Source: Janthinobacterium lividum
GTDB lineage: Bacteria > Pseudomonadota > Gammaproteobacteria > Burkholderiales > Burkholderiaceae_D
DNA: 64,000 nt
Assembly: GCF_023509035.1 (NCBI RefSeq)
Contig: NZ_CP075583.1
Coordinates: 5,580,001-5,644,000, forward strand
Direction of reading: 5' to 3'
The notes below the pieces were generated by a model. The model saw only the letters and a program-made list of their open reading frames with translations. It searched no databases and was not told the origin of the DNA. This document shows positions 55,067 to 64,000 of the stretch, piece by piece; position 1 is the first letter of the stretch, and each line of letters begins with the position of its first letter. A program made the position numbers and the translations under genes.

Positions 55067-56137
55067 ATGAATGTCCCCATCCTGCGCTCGCGCGCTTTTA
55101 TCCTCGGCCTGGCCCTGCTGGCCTGCGCCCTCGCCTTTTGCGCCTGGCAACTGTTGTTCGCCCGTGGCGAAGAACAAACCACCGATGACGCCTTTGTCAG
55201 CGCCGACTACACCGTGCTCTCCCCCAAGGTAGGCGGCATCGTGCGGGAAGTGCTGGTGGAAGACAACCAGACTGTCAAGGCGGGTCAGCTGCTGGCCCGC
55301 ATCGACGACCGCGACTACCAGGCCGCCGCCGCCTCGGCCCGCGCCGAAGTAGCCGGCGCCGAGGCGCAGCTGGCCAATGCCCGCGCCACCTTGCAGCGCC
55401 AGCAATCGGTGATCGAGCAAGCCACGACCCTGGTCGAGGCCAACCAGGCGGAAGACAAACTGGCGCAGCAGGAGCTGGCCCGTTCACAGCACCTGGCCGG
55501 CCAGGGCGCGGGCAGTGTGCAAAACGCACAGCAGGCGCAATCGCGCTTTGACGTGAGCCGCGCGCGCCTGGCGCAAAACCGCGCCGCCCTGGTCTCCACC
55601 CGCAAGCAGACGGAAATTTTGCAGGCGCAGCAAGGCGCGGCCGAAGCGGCCCTGCTGCGCACCCGCGCCAGCCTGCAACGGGCAGAACTTGATTTGTCGC
55701 ATACGCAGCTGCACGCCCCCATCGACGGCATCGTGGGACGCCGCGCCGTGCGCGTCGGCGCCCTCGTGGCTCCCGGCGCCAGCCTGATGGCCGTGGTGCC
55801 CTTGAACCGCAGCTTCGTCGTCGCCAACCTGCAGGAAACCCAGCTGACCCACGTGCGCCAGGGCCAACGCGCCATCATCGCCGTCGACGCCTATCCGGGC
55901 GTGCTCCTGCACGGCACGGTGCACAGCATCGCGCCCGCCACGGGCGTGACGTTTGCCGCCATCGCGCCGGAAAACGCCACCGGCAATTTCACCAAGGTGG
56001 TGCAGCGCATCCCCGTCAGGATCGCGCTCGATCCGGGCCAGGATGACGACAGCCGCCTGCGCGTGGGCATGTCGGCCGAAGTGCGCATCGATACGGCCAT
56101 GCGCCGTCAACATCTGCAACAGGTGAGCGCGCGATGA
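55067..56137 (+). CDS. EmrA/HlyD-type membrane fusion protein
   Basis: 356 residues. Single N-terminal membrane helix (FILGLALLACALAFCAWQLLF), biotinyl-lipoyl half-motifs (TDDAFVSADYTVLSPKVGGIVREVLVEDNQTVKAG and LHAPIDGIVGRRAVRVG), and a long coiled-coil hairpin (about 85-190). It bridges the DHA2 pump to the outer-membrane channel. It overlaps the next gene by 4 bases. Confidence 0.92.
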   Translation: MNVPILRSRAFILGLALLACALAFCAWQLLFARGEEQTTDDAFVSADYTVLSPKVGGIVREVLVEDNQTVKAGQLLARIDDRDYQAAAASARAEVAGAEAQLANARATLQRQQSVIEQATTLVEANQAEDKLAQQELARSQHLAGQGAGSVQNAQQAQSRFDVSRARLAQNRAALVSTRKQTEILQAQQGAAEAALLRTRASLQRAELDLSHTQLHAPIDGIVGRRAVRVGALVAPGASLMAVVPLNRSFVVANLQETQLTHVRQGQRAIIAVDAYPGVLLHGTVHSIAPATGVTFAAIAPENATGNFTKVVQRIPVRIALDPGQDDDSRLRVGMSAEVRIDTAMRRQHLQQVSAR

Positions 56138-57572
56138 AAGCACTGATCTTTATCACGGCCCTGGGCCTGGCCGGCTGCGGCAGCGTCGGCAGCGATTTCC
56201 AGCGCCCGCACAACGATCTGGGACAGCAATGGCGCCAGGCGGAGGATGCCCGTTTCGCCGCAGGGCAGGATGGCGCCATCGAGCAGCGCTGGTGGGACAG
56301 CTTTGGCGATACCACCCTGTCGTCCTTGCTGCAGCGCGCCGCCGGCGCCACCTCGACGTGCAGGCGGCAAGCAGCCGCCTGCAACAAAGCCGCGCCGCGC
56401 GCGGCGTGGCCGGCGCCGCGCAAGGCCCGTCCCTGGGCGCAAATGGCGGCTACAGCCGCGCGCGCAACAGCGAACAAGGCTTGAGCGACCCGTCGCGCAA
56501 CAACGGCCAATCCGCCTACAGCCTGTGGCAAAGCAATCTCGATGCGGCCTGGGAGCTGGACTTGTGGGGCCGCGTGCGGCGCGAAGTGGAAGCGGCCGAC
56601 GCCAGGGTCGAGGTGGCTTTGGAAACGCAGCGCGGCGTGCTGCTGGCCGTGCTGGCCGAGATGGCGCGCGACTACATCGAGTTGCGCGGCGCGCAGCAAA
56701 CGCTGGCCATCACGCAGCAGCTGCTCGATATCGCCCGCCATACCCTGGACCTGACCCGTATCCGCCTGCAGGAAGGCGCGGCGACGCAGCTCGACGAAGC
56801 CGAGGCGGCGGCCCACGTGGCCACCATCGAAGCGCGCCTGCCGCCGCTGCAGCAGCGCGAGGCGCGCCTGGGCAATGCCCTCGCCCTCTTGCTGGCGCTG
56901 CCGCCGCAGTCCCTGCAGGCGGAACTGGCGGCCGGCAAGGACATTCCGGCCGTGGTCATGCAGGTGCAACTGGGCGTGCCGAGCAGCCTGGCCGGGCGGC
57001 GCCCCGACATCCGCCGCGCCGAAGCGCAGCTGCATGCGGCCACGGCCGCCATCGGCGTGGCGCAAGGCGATTTTTATCCGCGCATCACGCTCTCGGGCAG
57101 CATCGGCCTGCAAGCGATGCAGCTGTCCGACATCGGCTGGGACGCCAAGCGCTTTGCCTTCGGCCCCGGCTTCAGCGTGCCCCTGTTCGACGGCGGCCGC
57201 CTGCGCGGCAATCTGCAATTGCGCGAGGCGCAGCAACAGGAAGCGGCCATCGCCTACCGCCAGACGGTGCTGGCCGCCTGGCACGAGGTGGAAGACGCGC
57301 TCTCGGGCTACCAGGCCAACGCCCGCCGCCAGGCCAGCCTCGATGAAGCCGTCAAGCAGGGACGGCGCGCACTGGGCAGCGCGGAACTGCAGTATCGCCA
57401 GGGCGGCACGGACCTGATCAACGTGCTGCATGTGCAAAACACGCTCTTGAACAACGAAGCGGCGCTGGTCGACAGCCGCGCCACCGCTTCGCTGTCGCTG
57501 GTCCAGGTCTACAAGGCGCTGGGCGGCGGCTGGCAAGCATTTTCAACCACATCACAAGGAAGCACGCCATGA
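56134..57572 (+). CDS. NodT-type outer-membrane efflux lipoprotein (frameshifted in this sequence)
   Basis: About 479 residues when restored. Lipobox LGLAGCGS at residues 10-17. The first frame ends in nonsense after LLQRAAGA; in the next frame LDVQAASSRLQQSRAARG continues, then AWELDLWGRVRREVEAADARVE and LGVPSSLAGRRPDIRRAEAQL, the TolC/NodT family marks. The break is at about 56352 (GCCACCTCG where GCCAACCTCG restores GANLDVQ). It should be the outer channel of the tripartite pump. Confidence 0.9.
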
Positions 57573-58003
57573 AACCGAATCCCGCACACTTCTCCATCCA
57601 CGACGTCAGCGACTTTCCCATCGTGCGCTTTCGCCCTGAAACGGCCGTCACCGGCTATGCCCCGCTGTGGGAAAACGACATGGACGCCCTGCTGCGCCAC
57701 GGCGAACCGTTCGTCATGCTGTTCGAAGAGGAACGCAGCGACGAAGCGCACATCGACCGCAAGCGGCGCGGCCTGTGGCTCAAGCACAACAAGGTAGCGC
57801 TGGCCGCCCTTTGCCGGGGCCTGGTGTCGGTCGAGGCGGACGCGGAACAACGCGCGCGCCTGCAGGCGATGGCGGCCGGCGCCATGAAAGCCTTCGGCAT
57901 CCTGCAGGAGGTGGCGGCCACGCGCGAACAGGCCGAGGCCCTGATGGTGTGGCTGCTGGGCAGCGGCCAGATGGCGCGGCCGCGCGCGGCGGACGTCTGG
58001 TGA
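57569..58003 (+). CDS. protein of unknown function coupled to the efflux operon
   Basis: 144 residues, soluble. The ATG overlaps the nodT stop (ATGA), so it is translated with the pump. Features: FPIVRFRPETAVTGYAPLWENDMDALLRHGEPFVMLFEEE, then DEAHIDRKRRGLWLKHNKVALAALCRGLVSVEADAEQRA. Such a stand-alone partner is odd for an EmrAB-NodT set; it may modify or sense the exported compound. Confidence 0.7.
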   Translation: MKPNPAHFSIHDVSDFPIVRFRPETAVTGYAPLWENDMDALLRHGEPFVMLFEEERSDEAHIDRKRRGLWLKHNKVALAALCRGLVSVEADAEQRARLQAMAAGAMKAFGILQEVAATREQAEALMVWLLGSGQMARPRAADVW

Positions 58004-58020
58004 GCGAGTGAATAAGTGAG

Positions 58021-58809
58021 TCAGGCTGCCCTGCGTACCGCGCTTCTGGCAGGGATGACGCAGACGTCGCCATCGCTGTTGGTCGCCGTCGTCAGGGCGA
58101 TGCCGTACAGCGCGGCAAGGGCGGGCACGGCACCGGCATCGCTGGCGATATCGGCGACCAGCTGGCCCGAGCGCACCAGCAGCAGCCGCTCGAAGCCCAG
58201 CAACGCGTGATTGATGTCGTGCAGGATGGCGACGACGGCGTGGCCGCGCGCGGCGCAAAACTGCTGCAGGCTATCGAGCAGATCGAACTGCAGGCCGGGA
58301 TCGAGCGCCGCCAGCGGTTCGTCGACCAATATCAAGCCATCCTGCACATCCCACATCTGCGCGAAGGTGCGCGCCAGCTGCACCCTGGCCTGTTCGCCGC
58401 CGGACAGGGTGTCCAAACGGCGGCCCAGCAGATGCGCGGCATGCGCCAGGGCGGCCGCATCCTGTACGATCTGTCCCAGTTGCGGATCGATCAGGCGCGC
58501 CACCCGTCCCAGGCCGATCACCAGCTCGCACTGCAATCCGAAGGCCACATTCGACCCTTGCGGCAGAACGGCGCGGCGCCGCGCCAGTTCGGCCAGCGGC
58601 CACTGCGCCAGCGGCCGGCCGGCGAACGCCACCTGGCCCGCCTGCGGATGCAATTCGCGCGCCATCAGTTTGAGCAGGGTCGACTTGCCCGCGCCACTGG
58701 GGCCGAGGATGGCGATGCGCTCGCCGGGATGCACCTGCACATTGAAGGGGCCAAAGTACTGCTGGCCCAGTTGCGTGGTGGCGAAGGAGAGTTCCAGCAG
58801 GGGCGTCAT
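58021..58809 (-). CDS. hmuV: haem ABC transporter ATP-binding protein HmuV
   Basis: 262 residues. Walker A LGPSGAGKST (35-44), signature LSGGEQARVQLARTF, Walker B GLILVDEPLAALD, switch His in ILHDINHA. Last of four hmu genes on the minus strand, 2 bases after hmuU. It powers haem import from the periplasm. Confidence 0.93.
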   Translation of the reverse strand: MTPLLELSFATTQLGQQYFGPFNVQVHPGERIAILGPSGAGKSTLLKLMARELHPQAGQVAFAGRPLAQWPLAELARRRAVLPQGSNVAFGLQCELVIGLGRVARLIDPQLGQIVQDAAALAHAAHLLGRRLDTLSGGEQARVQLARTFAQMWDVQDGLILVDEPLAALDPGLQFDLLDSLQQFCAARGHAVVAILHDINHALLGFERLLLVRSGQLVADIASDAGAVPALAALYGIALTTATNSDGDVCVIPARSAVRRAA

Positions 58810-58811
58810 GC

Positions 58812-59873
58812 TTATCCTTTCAGGTGCTGCTGTGGCGGAAACGCCGCAACAGCATCAGGAAAAAAGGGCCCGCCCAGCAAGGCCGTAAAAATACCGACGG
58901 GGACTTCCGCCGGGATGGCGACCGTGCGCGCCAGCGTGTCGGCCAACAGCAGCAGCAAGCCGCCCATCAGCATCCCCAGCGGCAGCACGCGACGCTGATC
59001 GGCTCCCAGCCAGGTGCGCACCAGGTGCGGCGCGATCAAACCGATGAAGCCGATGCCGCCGCACCATGCGACGGCAAAACCCGTCAGCACGGCCACCAGC
59101 ACGATCACCTGCGTGCGCAGCCGGCCCACGTCGATGCCCACGTGCAGCGCCTGCGCCTCGCCCAGCGCCAGCGCGTTCAGTGAGCGCATCAGGACACGCG
59201 TGGCACACAGCGCGCCGGCCAGCACCAGCAGCAAGGCCGCCACCTGGCGCCAGCTGCCGGCCGACAGCGAGCCAAGGGTCCAGAAAGTCAGGGTGCGTAA
59301 TTGATCGTCGCTGGCCAGGTAGATGCACAGGCCCATGACAGCCACCGTGATGGCGTTCAGCGCCACGCCCGTCAGCAGCAGGCCGACGATGGAGCCCGGC
59401 GTGGCCCAGCGGGCAACGCGGTCGAGCAGCACGCAAATGAGCATGGCGCCGGCAAACGCGGCGGCCGGCAATAGCCATACGCGCAGCTCGGGCGCCACGT
59501 GCAGGCTGGCCGCGAAGACGATGGTGGCCGCCCCCGCGCAGGCGGCGCCGCTGCTCACGCCCAGCAGCCCCGGGTCGGCCAGCGGATTGCGAAACAGCCC
59601 TTGCGTCAGGCCGCCGGCCAGCGCCAGCGCGGCGCCGATCAGGATCGCGAACAGGGCGCGCGGCAGGCGGATATGCCACAGCACATAGGCGCCGCCGGAC
59701 TGCGCCGCGTCGCCAGATTGAAACGGCGCCAGCCAGTCGGCCAGGGTCACCGGCACGGCGCCTGCCTGCACGGCGGCGAGCAAGCCGCAAGCCAGTGCAA
59801 CGGCCAGCAGCCCGCCAGCGCTCCAGCGTGGCCAGCGCCAGGGCGCGACGGACACCGCGAAGGCCACGCTCAT
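58812..59873 (-). CDS. hmuU: haem ABC transporter permease HmuU
   Basis: 353 residues from ATG 59873, overlapping the hmuT stop as ATGA; a much longer open frame upstream is not part of the gene. FecCD/BtuC family with about ten helices: RLPRALFAILIGAALALAGGLTQGLFRNPLADPGLLGVSSGA, and WCGGIGFIGLIAPHLVRTWLGADQR facing HmuV. Confidence 0.93.
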   Translation of the reverse strand: MSVAFAVSVAPWRWPRWSAGGLLAVALACGLLAAVQAGAVPVTLADWLAPFQSGDAAQSGGAYVLWHIRLPRALFAILIGAALALAGGLTQGLFRNPLADPGLLGVSSGAACAGAATIVFAASLHVAPELRVWLLPAAAFAGAMLICVLLDRVARWATPGSIVGLLLTGVALNAITVAVMGLCIYLASDDQLRTLTFWTLGSLSAGSWRQVAALLLVLAGALCATRVLMRSLNALALGEAQALHVGIDVGRLRTQVIVLVAVLTGFAVAWCGGIGFIGLIAPHLVRTWLGADQRRVLPLGMLMGGLLLLLADTLARTVAIPAEVPVGIFTALLGGPFFPDAVAAFPPQQHLKG

Positions 59874-60808
59874 GCGGCCATGGCTTGCGCGAAGGCGGCG
59901 TCCAGGTCGGCCAGCGCCTGCGGCATGCGCGGGCCAAAGCCCAGCAGCAGCATGGCTTCCTGCGAGACGATGCGGTGCTTGCGCCCGGCCGGTGTCTGCG
60001 CCAGTCCTGGCAGTTTCAAGATGCCGTCCACGCCGCCCGAAGCCTTCAAGCCCTGGTCCGTGACGAGCACGATGTCGGGCCGCGCGGCGATCACGGCTTC
60101 CGGCGTGAGCGGCTTGTAGCCGGCAAATCCGCCCTGCCCGCCCATCACGTTGACGGCGCCCGCATACGCCAGCATGGCGTCGGCGCCCGTCTCGCGCCCA
60201 CCCACCATCACCTGGTTGGGCGCATGCGCGAGGATGAACAGCACGCGCACGGCTGATTGTACCGGTGATTGGCTGCGCTGGCGCACCTTGGCCAGGGCAC
60301 CGTTCCACTGCTGTTGCAAGGCTTGCGCCAGGCGCGCGGCGGGGTCAGTACGTCCCGTGATCTGGCCCACCTGTTTCACGCGTTCGAGCAAGCCTTCGAA
60401 TTTGTTATTCGCGTTCAGCACCGCCACCGGCACGCCAGCGTCGCGCACCTGGCGCAGCACCGCTTGCGGCCCCGCTTCCTCGGTGGCGATCAACTGCGTG
60501 GGAGCCAGCGACAGCACGCCCTCGGCTGACAAGGTGCGCGCGTAACCCACCTGCGGCAGCTGTTGCGCCACGGCCGGATACAGCGAGGTGGTATCGACGC
60601 CCACCAGTTCGCCCTGCGCCTCGAGCGCATAGACGATTTCCGTCAGGGCGCCGCCCACGCTGACGATGCGCCGCGCCTTGACAAGCGGCTTGGCCGCGTC
60701 GCTGACGGCGGCCAGTACCTGCATCGGCGCGGCCAGCGCCAGCGCTCCCGCTCCCATTTTTTTCAGCGCGATGCGGCGCGCCACGCTGGCGGCGATCATG
60801 CGGCGCAT
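59870..60808 (-). CDS. hmuT: haem-binding periplasmic protein HmuT
   Basis: 312 residues from ATG 60808 (AGGAGG 7 bases before); ATG 60799, overlapping the hmuS stop, is the alternative. Twin-Arg-like/lipid-free signal region RRIALKKMGAGALALAAPMQVLA, then a TroA-type helical-backbone binding domain: RIVSVGGALTEIVYALEAQGELVGVDTTS, RVLFILAHAPNQVMVGG. It delivers haem to HmuUV. Confidence 0.9.
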   Translation of the reverse strand: MRRMIAASVARRIALKKMGAGALALAAPMQVLAAVSDAAKPLVKARRIVSVGGALTEIVYALEAQGELVGVDTTSLYPAVAQQLPQVGYARTLSAEGVLSLAPTQLIATEEAGPQAVLRQVRDAGVPVAVLNANNKFEGLLERVKQVGQITGRTDPAARLAQALQQQWNGALAKVRQRSQSPVQSAVRVLFILAHAPNQVMVGGRETGADAMLAYAGAVNVMGGQGGFAGYKPLTPEAVIAARPDIVLVTDQGLKASGGVDGILKLPGLAQTPAGRKHRIVSQEAMLLLGFGPRMPQALADLDAAFAQAMAA

Positions 60809-61891
60809 AGTTCGCCCTCCTGCGCCACTCTTTCGACGATATGGCGCCATTCGCACAACTCATGCACGCCCGGCTTGCGTTCGCCGAAGAACATGACGAT
60901 GGTGTCGCCCTTGGCGTCGAACAGTTCCACGGACGTCACCAGGCCATCGACTGTCGGCTTTTTCACCACCCAGGCGCTGGCGATATGGTCTTCGCGCAAA
61001 TGCAGGTTGAAGCGCGTGTCGAGGACATTGATCCATGGCCCCATCACGGCGATCTTGTGCACGGGGCCAGAATGGATCTGGATCATGCCGGCATTACCGA
61101 CGAAGGCCATGATGGACACTTTTTCAAGGGCGGCGCTATTGAGCAGGTCGAGCACGCAGGATTTGTCGAGCTGCTGCACGAAGCGCGCCTCGGCCAAGCG
61201 CAGGCCTTGCAGGCGCGAGACCGAATATTTTTTCAGCACGGTGAAAAATTCATGCGTGTCGCGCAAGTCGGCCCACGCGGCGCGAAAGCCGGCCACGTCG
61301 ATCTGCGCGTCGGGCAGTTCGGCCGGCGACGCCGCCGGCGCCGTCACCGCGATGCCGGCTGCCTGGTTCGCGTCGGCAAAATGCGTCACCAGCGCGTCGT
61401 AAGCGGCAATGTCGCTTTGCGGCTTCAGGAAAATCTTGTGCACGGCATGGCCGGCCGCATCGAAAAATTGCAGGCTGTGCTGCACTTCCTTCTCACCCAT
61501 CTCCCGTACGGCAAAGCCATGCGCCCACTGGCGGTAAAACACGCGCAAGTCGATGTCGCCACCGAGCACCAGGCCCACATGATTGTTGTGGCTGGCTTTT
61601 CGATAGACGCCCGTCTTTTCATGCACGCACGAAGCGTTGCGCGTCAGCGCCATGACTTCGCCCAGCGGTTCCAGCGCGGCGATGATGGCGGGCCAGTCAG
61701 CCTGCAGGCGCTCGGCGCCCAGCAAGGCGCCATTCGCCAGCGACAAGCCGGCATGCGAGGCGATCAGCTCGCCTTCGGCAATGGCCAGTTCCTCGGCGAT
61801 ATCGCGGTGGCGGGCTTTTTTTTTCGCGGCGCAGGCGGGCAAATTCACTGGCGACCAGCTCGGTATTGCAAATGGGGAAGGTGCTCGACAC
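60796..61891 (-). CDS. hmuS: haem-degrading/haem-transfer protein HmuS (frameshifted in this sequence)
   Basis: About 364 residues when restored. Start is GTG 61891 with AAAGGAG 6 bases upstream, giving SSTFPICNTELVASEFARLRREKK. The frame then breaks at the run of nine T at 61816-61824; eight restores REKKARHRDIAEELAIAEGELIASHAG and the intact HemS/HmuS double domain (YRKASHNNHVGLVLGGDIDLRVFYRQW, the haem His region; IAVMGPWINVLDTRFNLHLREDHI). Cytoplasmic haem acceptor. First gene of the hmu operon under a Fur box. Confidence 0.9.
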
Positions 61892-61958
61892 GGTGTCTCC
61901 TTTCAAGGCGAACACTGGCTGGCATGGGCTGGCTGGTGGTGGGGGAATCTTGACATGG

Positions 61959-61986
61959 ATTATAAATGAGAATCATTCGCAATCAA
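61959..61986 (-). promoter_or_regulatory. hmu promoter with overlapping Fur box
   Basis: On the minus strand TTGATT (61986-61981), 16 bases, TATAAT (61964-61959). The spacer holds an inverted ATGAGAATCATTCGCA core (61966-61981), close to the Fur consensus GATAATGATAATCATTATC. Fur-iron would thus block transcription of hmuSTUV when iron is plentiful. Confidence 0.8.
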
Positions 61987-62018
61987 GGCTTATTTGTGTG
62001 CGCACCTGAAAGCGGACG

Positions 62019-62055
62019 AAAAAAAAGCGCCGCGACAGGAAACCCGTCGCGGCGC
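62019..62055 (-). terminator. terminator of the EamA transporter gene
   Basis: 10-bp stem GCGCCGCGAC/GTCGCGGCGC (62027-62036 and 62046-62055). On the minus strand it is followed by eight T (62026-62019). Confidence 0.9.
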
Positions 62056-62099
62056 AAAGGAGACCGATCGGTATTGCCGATCAGTTCAGGAAAAAAAGG

Positions 62100-63000
62100 T
62101 CAGGCGCTGGCCTGCACGGCCGGCATGGATACTGGCTTGGCAGTGGGTCGCTGCGCCAGCAAGACCACGGCGGCCAGCACCATGGCGCCGCCCAGCAATT
62201 GCGTGCCGCTGACGGATTCCTTCAGCAAGGTCACGCCGGAACGCCATCGTGATGACAGGTTCAAACGTGGAAATGATGGACGCCTTGGCCGCGCCGATTT
62301 GCGCCACGCCGGCAAAGAAGGCGGCAATGGCGATGGCCGTCGAGAACAGGGCGATGGCGCTGACGGCCAGCCAGCCCGTCGCCGTGCCCGGCAAGGACAC
62401 GCCTTGCCACAAGGCAATCGCGCTGTTCGACAAGCCGGCCGTGCCCAGTATCACCACGCAAGCGGCCAATGGGTGAATATTCTCGCGGCTTTTCGACAGA
62501 CTGTTGCCAAACAGGATGTACACGGCGTACACGCCGGCGGCCATCAATGCCAGCGCGATGCCGATGGGCTGGCCCTGCAGCTTGCCGCCCAGGGTGATGG
62601 CCATGCCGGCAATCGCCAGCGCCATCAGCACCAGCATGCGCCGGTCCAGCTTTTCCCAGCCCAGCGCCAGTGCGAGGATGGTGACCAGCACGGGATACAC
62701 GTACAGCAGCATGCCGCACAGACCGCTGCTGGCATACATCAGGGCATTGAAATAGCCTTGCGACTGGGCCGTGTACATCAGGCCCATCAGCATGTAGCCA
62801 GCCAGCAGACGGCCGCGCGGCAAGCGCCAGCCGCCCAGCCACACGAGCGGCAGCAGCAGCATGGCGGCGATGACGAAACGCAAGGCCAGCATGGTCGACG
62901 GGTTGACCCCGGACGCATATGCCGCCTTGGCAAACACTGCGGAACTGCCGAAACCGGCGGCCGAGAGCAACACCAGCGCAACAGCGCGGCGATCAGACAT
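62100..63000 (-). CDS. EamA/DMT-family transporter (frameshifted in this sequence)
   Basis: About 299 residues from ATG 63000 with ten hydrophobic segments in two EamA repeats. The first frame is sound to IISTFEPVITMAF; the next frame continues GVTLLKESVSGTQLLGGAMVLAAVVLLAQRP to a stop at 62100. A one-base insertion in the CC near 62240 explains it (FRR... vs F-GVTLL). Likely exporter of amino acids or similar small metabolites. Divergent from a LysR gene. Confidence 0.86.
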
Positions 63001-63019
63001 GACTAAACCTCTTTGAATA

Positions 63020-63063
63020 CACCTGGGCAAACCTGCTGCGCATCGCGACGGTTTTCCCAGGCG
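63020..63063. repeat. intergenic fold-back repeat, copy B (44 bp)
   Basis: Arms CACCTGGGCAAACC and GGTTTTCCCAGGCG are the counterpart of copy A at 40756. The changed bases (GAC to GGG) are mirrored in the other arm (GTC to CCC), so pairing is kept. The rest of 63001-63231 shows only the promoter space of the LysR and EamA genes. Confidence 0.7.
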
Positions 63064-63231
63064 TTGTAAATATAAATGCCAAGCAAGGCTGGGGGTGATT
63101 CATGCGTGAATCATATTGCGGGTCACTTCACGCATAGCCGGCATCATATTCGCTTGCGCAAAATGAAACAAACCAATATTCTTCACGGATAGGCCAAATA
63201 ATACTGAGGCTCAATTCTCTTGAAGAGTGCC

Positions 63232-64000
63232 ATGTCACGTCCCTTGCCCCCACTCGCCGCCCTGCACGCCTTCGAAGCGGCCGCCCGCCATGAAGGTTTC
63301 CAGCGCGCGGGCGAAGAATTGCACGTCTCGGCCGGCGCCATCGGCCACCACGTGAAACAGCTGGAAGCGTGGCTGGGCATCGTGCTGTTCCAGCGCCTGC
63401 CGCGCGGCGTGGTGCTCACCAGCGCCGGCCAGCGCTATGCGGCCTCGCTGGGGCCCATCCTCAACCAACTGGCCGAGGTGTCCGAGCAGGCGCGGCGCCA
63501 GGGCGATGACAAGGTGGTGACGGTGACGGCCACCAGCTCGCTCGTCTCGCGCTGGCTGATGCCGCGCCTGGGCCGCCTGCGCGACCGCTATCCGCAGATC
63601 GAACTGCGCGTGCTGGCCTCGATGCACCCGGTCGACTTGGCGCGCGATGGCGTCGATGTGGCCATTCGCCTGGGACCGGGCCGCTATCCGGGCCTCAAAG
63701 TGGATTTGCTGATGGAAGAATGGTTTTCCGCCGTCTGCAGCCCCGGCTTTCGCGCCAACGCGGCCAGCCTGCGCCAGCCCGCTGATCTGCTGCGTTATCC
63801 GCTGCTGCACGATGAACCGGAAGTGCATTTACCCGGCGAAATCGACTGGACCCGCTGGCTGCACAGTTGCGGCGTGCATTACAGCGGCAATAGCGGCAAC
63901 AGCGGCGCGCGCTTTTCACATACATATTTATGCCTGGACGCGGCCGCCAGCGGCCAGGGCGTGGCCATCGCCGCCAGCCCCCTGATCGGCGACGATCTGC
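63232..64000 (+). CDS. LysR-family regulator, GcvA-like (3' end beyond window)
   Basis: 256 residues are visible. N-terminal HTH PPLAALHAFEAAARHEGFQRAGEELHVSAGAIGHHVKQLEAWLGIVLFQRLPRG, and a GcvA-type sensor domain (VTVTATSSLVSRWLMPRLGRLRDRYPQIELRVLAS; later DGVDVAIRLGPG). It is divergent from the EamA gene and probably regulates it. The right edge cuts it about 40 residues before the usual end. Confidence 0.9.
   Translation, partial: MSRPLPPLAALHAFEAAARHEGFQRAGEELHVSAGAIGHHVKQLEAWLGIVLFQRLPRGVVLTSAGQRYAASLGPILNQLAEVSEQARRQGDDKVVTVTATSSLVSRWLMPRLGRLRDRYPQIELRVLASMHPVDLARDGVDVAIRLGPGRYPGLKVDLLMEEWFSAVCSPGFRANAASLRQPADLLRYPLLHDEPEVHLPGEIDWTRWLHSCGVHYSGNSGNSGARFSHTYLCLDAAASGQGVAIAASPLIGDDL

Noticed and set aside
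58812..60308. 498-residue version of the HmuU permease
   Set aside because: The extra 145 N-terminal residues are an out-of-frame shadow of hmuT; the HmuU family start at 59873 has the expected overlap.

Overview
The window looks like a chromosomal segment of a GC-rich betaproteobacterium of the Oxalobacteraceae, most likely Janthinobacterium or a close relative. This rests on the tol-pal/cpoB order, the DUF475/TerD stress locus, the XenA-type old yellow enzyme, a beta-proteobacterial type IV minor-pilin operon and the overall codon style. Placement is by pattern recognition, not by a database search.

Layout. 1-5.1 kb: minor pilin operon pilV-pilW-pilX-pilY1 (minus strand; pilY1 runs off the left edge). 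5.3-7.4 kb: nrdR and glyA, with a ZTP/ZMP (pfl-type) riboswitch and a promoter in front of glyA. 7.7-13.1 kb: ybgC-tolQ-tolR-tolA-tolB-pal-cpoB, the envelope Tol-Pal system. 13.2-13.5 kb: two tRNA-Lys(UUU) genes, then a brnT-brnA toxin-antitoxin pair, an acyltransferase, an ArsR regulator divergent from xenA, and a marR/DHA2 efflux pair. 19.0-19.35 kb: three more identical tRNA-Lys(UUU) genes as exact 154-bp tandem copies. 19.35-22.58 kb: an AT-richer island inserted at the 3' end of the last tRNA-Lys and flanked by a 26-bp direct repeat. It carries one overlapping four-gene operon: a HEPN-like protein, a PIN-GNAT-PUA-like fusion, an ASCH-domain protein and a P-loop kinase-like protein. I regard this as the best candidate for an undescribed (probably defence or toxin-like) system.

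22.6-37.3 kb is mixed core metabolism and transport: an AraC regulator, yigZ, tcyP cystine importer, a histidine phosphatase, nnrD, a TonB-dependent receptor followed by a SAM hydrolase with a signal peptide, and an RND efflux pair. 37.5-47.6 kb holds a Ter stress locus: DUF475/TerC-like, TerD, AIM24, then an ATP-chained operon of ATP-grasp, PRTase-TRSP, HAD, StiP-PELOTA, C-C bond lyase and double-TerD genes, a set predicted in the literature to make an unidentified nucleotide-like metabolite. 47.9-50.35 kb is an 813-residue alanine/glutamate-rich coiled-coil protein of unknown role. 50.6-58 kb: srkA, a SEC-C protein, and a LysR gene beside an EmrAB-NodT-type tripartite efflux operon. 58-62 kb: Fur-box-preceded hmuSTUV haem use genes. 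62.1-64 kb: an EamA transporter and a divergent LysR gene cut by the right edge.

A recurring oddity is that nine genes (nrdR, tolA, a small secreted protein, tcyP, the DUF475 gene, the PRTase, nodT, hmuS, eamA) each carry one single-base indel, mostly in short homopolymers, and each is restored to full family length and normal gene junctions by one base. I take these mainly as read/assembly errors, not as gene decay; coordinates given for these genes span the whole restored gene.
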